Source: Treponema sp.
GTDB lineage: Bacteria; Spirochaetota; Spirochaetia; Treponematales; Breznakiellaceae
NCBI GenBank assembly: GCA_009780285.1
Contig: WRAL01000097.1
Location: forward strand, 1-6,158
Length of the DNA stretch: 6,158 nucleotides
Direction: 5' to 3'
Shown: piece after piece, positions 5,350 to 6,158 of the stretch
How positions within the stretch are numbered: position 1 is the stretch's first letter
Layout of the letters: the number at the start of each line of letters is the position of its first letter
Position numbers and translations under genes: made by a program
Notes under the pieces: generated by a model
What the model was told of the DNA's origin: nothing
Seen by the model: the letters and a program-made list of their open reading frames with translations, nothing else
The model's database searches: none

Positions 5350-5455
5350 TGTTCTGGAATATTCAAATAACGGTATGCAGGTTGAGGTAATTCCTTGCCC
5401 GACAAGGAATTATCGAACGTTGCGATTTAGCAAACCGAATATTCCGGAACACTAG
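5346..5455 (-). mobile_element. MITE-like 110-bp miniature inverted-repeat element, copy 2 (inverted relative to copy 1)
   Basis: This is the same unit as at 383-492 in reverse orientation, also 110 bp from CTAG to CTAG, with 7 substitutions and no indel. Six of the seven are transitions. Its terminal repeats are imperfect by one base (TTCTGG at 5352-5357 against TTCCGG). The central hairpin is at 5386-5414. It lies between the promoter of the TRAP/PE operon and the hairpin cluster behind the LiaF-like gene. With 94% identity to copy 1 the two insertions seem of moderate age, or one of them has decayed faster. No gene is interrupted. Confidence 0.85.
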
Positions 5456-5458
5456 GGA

Positions 5459-5495
5459 AGCACTTATTAAATCCAATGAGGATTTAATAAGTGCT
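5459..5495. repeat. Perfect 16-bp AT-rich stem-loop
   Basis: AGCACTTATTAAATCC (5459-5474) and its exact reverse complement (5480-5495) enclose the 5-nt loop AATGA. The stem is AT-rich, unlike the GC-rich surroundings, and begins 4 bp after MITE copy 2. No T tract follows on either strand, so it is not a standard terminator. It may be the end hairpin of another small mobile repeat, a structured RNA part, or a backup processing or termination signal. Confidence 0.8.
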
Positions 5496-5503
5496 ACTTA
5501 ACC

Positions 5504-5532
5504 GCTTCTGCGCAGCGCCAGCGAGCAGAAGC
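5504..5532. repeat. Stem-loop with 8-bp perfect arms
   Basis: GCTTCTGC (5504-5511) and GCAGAAGC (5525-5532) form a perfect stem with a 13-nt GC-rich loop. On the minus strand it follows directly behind the T tract of the terminator at 5534-5569. It is the middle one of three hairpins spaced over 111 bp. Function unknown. Confidence 0.6.
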
Positions 5533-5533
5533 T

Positions 5534-5569
5534 AAAAAACCGCTGATTTTCCTTATTTAATCAGCGGTT
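5534..5569 (-). terminator. Rho-independent terminator of the LiaF-like gene
   Basis: On the minus strand, 2 nt after the stop codon, AACCGCTGATT (5569-5559) pairs perfectly with AATCAGCGGTT (5548-5538) over a 10-nt loop. A run of six T (5539-5534) begins at the stem end. An 11-bp stem with a U tract right after the stop codon is the classic intrinsic terminator layout. It should stop transcription of the upstream gene before it enters the TRAP/PE operon, which has its own promoter. Confidence 0.88.
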
Positions 5570-5571
5570 CT

Positions 5572-6158
5572 CTAGCGCCGCTTGACTTCCACGCCGCCAA
5601 AGGAAACGCTGCCGGTAAGCGTGAGCCTTGGAGCGCCTTCCTCCGCCTCCGGCCCCTCGCCCGTTTCAACTCCGCCCAGCGCGCAGCTGATCTCGTTGTC
5701 TACGCGCCAATGCCTGGGCGCGATAATCTTGATCCCGCCGAAAGCGCAGTTGATAAAAACCGTGGCGGCGCCGTCCTTCAGCTCAACGTCCTCAAGGCTG
5801 ATCCTCATGCTGGCGAAGTTGCACTCGACGTGAGCGCCCTCGATCACGCCGGGGGACAGGCGGTAGCGCGCGCCGCCGAAGTTGGCCTGCAAGATGGGGT
5901 TGCTTTCCGTTCCCGAACTAAGGCGCGAGATCGGGGGATTTTTCCACTTCCTGAAATGCCTGCGCGGAAAGAGCGCCGAAAGCCCGGCCGTTCCAAGCCC
6001 GACGGCGAGAATCAGCGTCCATAGGGGGATTCTTTGCGCGCCCAGCCCCAGCGCGTCCCAAAAAACATAGTACAGGATGGCCAGGGGGATAAGGATGATG
6101 GTAAAGCTAAGCCGCGCGACGCAGTTGATGAGGATCGCCGCGGCCACGCCGACGAGGA
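5572..6158 (-). CDS. Membrane protein with LiaF-like C-terminal domain, 5' end outside the window
   Basis: The frame is open to the window edge. A GTG at 6147 is possible as a start (191 aa), but the codons before it (LVG) continue the same hydrophobic helix, so the true start is probably further upstream. Two transmembrane segments are seen (about 1-26 and 38-60 counted from the GTG), then a basic stretch RRHFRKWK and a beta-rich soluble domain of about 110 residues. This domain contains repeated strand motifs: NFGGARYRL, CNFASMRISL, CAFGGIKII, CALGGVET and, at the very end, VSFGGVEVKRR. Such F-G-G-x-x-I/V repeats are typical for the C-terminal domain of LiaF/YvqF and related 'cell wall-active antibiotics response' proteins, which in Firmicutes restrain the LiaRS envelope-stress system. 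Whether that holds here is unknown, as no sensor or regulator gene is in view. The gene ends at a TAG and an intrinsic terminator. Confidence 0.75.
   Translation of the reverse strand, partial: LVGVAAAILINCVARLSFTIILIPLAILYYVFWDALGLGAQRIPLWTLILAVGLGTAGLSALFPRRHFRKWKNPPISRLSSGTESNPILQANFGGARYRLSPGVIEGAHVECNFASMRISLEDVELKDGAATVFINCAFGGIKIIAPRHWRVDNEISCALGGVETGEGPEAEEGAPRLTLTGSVSFGGVEVKRR

Larger units (their letters stand above)
383..5455. other. Possible composite unit: operon enclosed by inverted MITE-like copies
   Basis: The inverted copies at 383-492 and 5346-5455 enclose promoter, dctP, dctQM, psd and pssA and no partial gene. The borders fall on the pssA stop codon and just outside the -35 box. 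A transposase acting on the outermost ends could in principle move the 5.07-kb segment, and homologous recombination between the copies could invert the 4.85-kb interior. No outer target duplication can be proven, since each copy carries its own CTAG ends, so two independent insertions explain the data equally well. Confidence 0.35.

Overview
All recognisable genes lie on the minus strand of this GC-rich bacterial window. In transcription order (right to left) they are: the 3' part of a membrane gene with a LiaF-like C-terminal domain (5572-6158, cut by the window edge); a TRAP transporter solute-binding protein (dctP, 4201-5232); a fused TRAP small+large permease (dctQM, 2187-4199); phosphatidylserine decarboxylase (psd, 1464-2141); phosphatidylserine synthase (pssA, 489-1454); and the first 47 codons of an Rpn-family nuclease/transposase-like gene (1-142, cut by the window edge).

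The four central genes look like one operon. A sigma70-type promoter (TTGACC, 17 bp, TAGAAT) lies about 70 bp upstream of dctP, the gaps between genes are 1, 45 and 9 nt, and no terminator is visible inside. PssA makes phosphatidylserine from CDP-diacylglycerol and serine, and Psd decarboxylates it to phosphatidylethanolamine. DctP and DctQM together form a complete Na+/H+-driven importer for an unknown substrate. The right-hand membrane gene is separated from this operon by a strong intrinsic terminator and two other hairpins.

The most striking feature is a pair of 110-bp miniature elements (383-492 and 5346-5455) in opposite orientation. They are about 94% identical (103/110) and have 19-bp terminal inverted repeats ending in CTAG. 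They enclose the whole operon together with its promoter. Copy 1 sits exactly in the stop codon of pssA and regenerates it. Copy 2 lies just upstream of the dctP promoter, beside a solo fragment of the same terminal repeat. Each copy has a central hairpin, and one base pair of its stem has changed on both sides between the copies. I read these as MITE-like elements, and the span 383-5455 as a possible composite or invertible unit; that is inference.

The organism is not certain. A fused DctQM beside DctP, an archaeal-type short Psd, Rpn genes and high GC would fit a GC-rich anaerobe, perhaps a termite-gut treponeme-like spirochaete, but other phyla (for example Synergistota or Desulfobacterota) are not excluded. 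No tRNA, rRNA, CRISPR array or complete transposase gene is seen.
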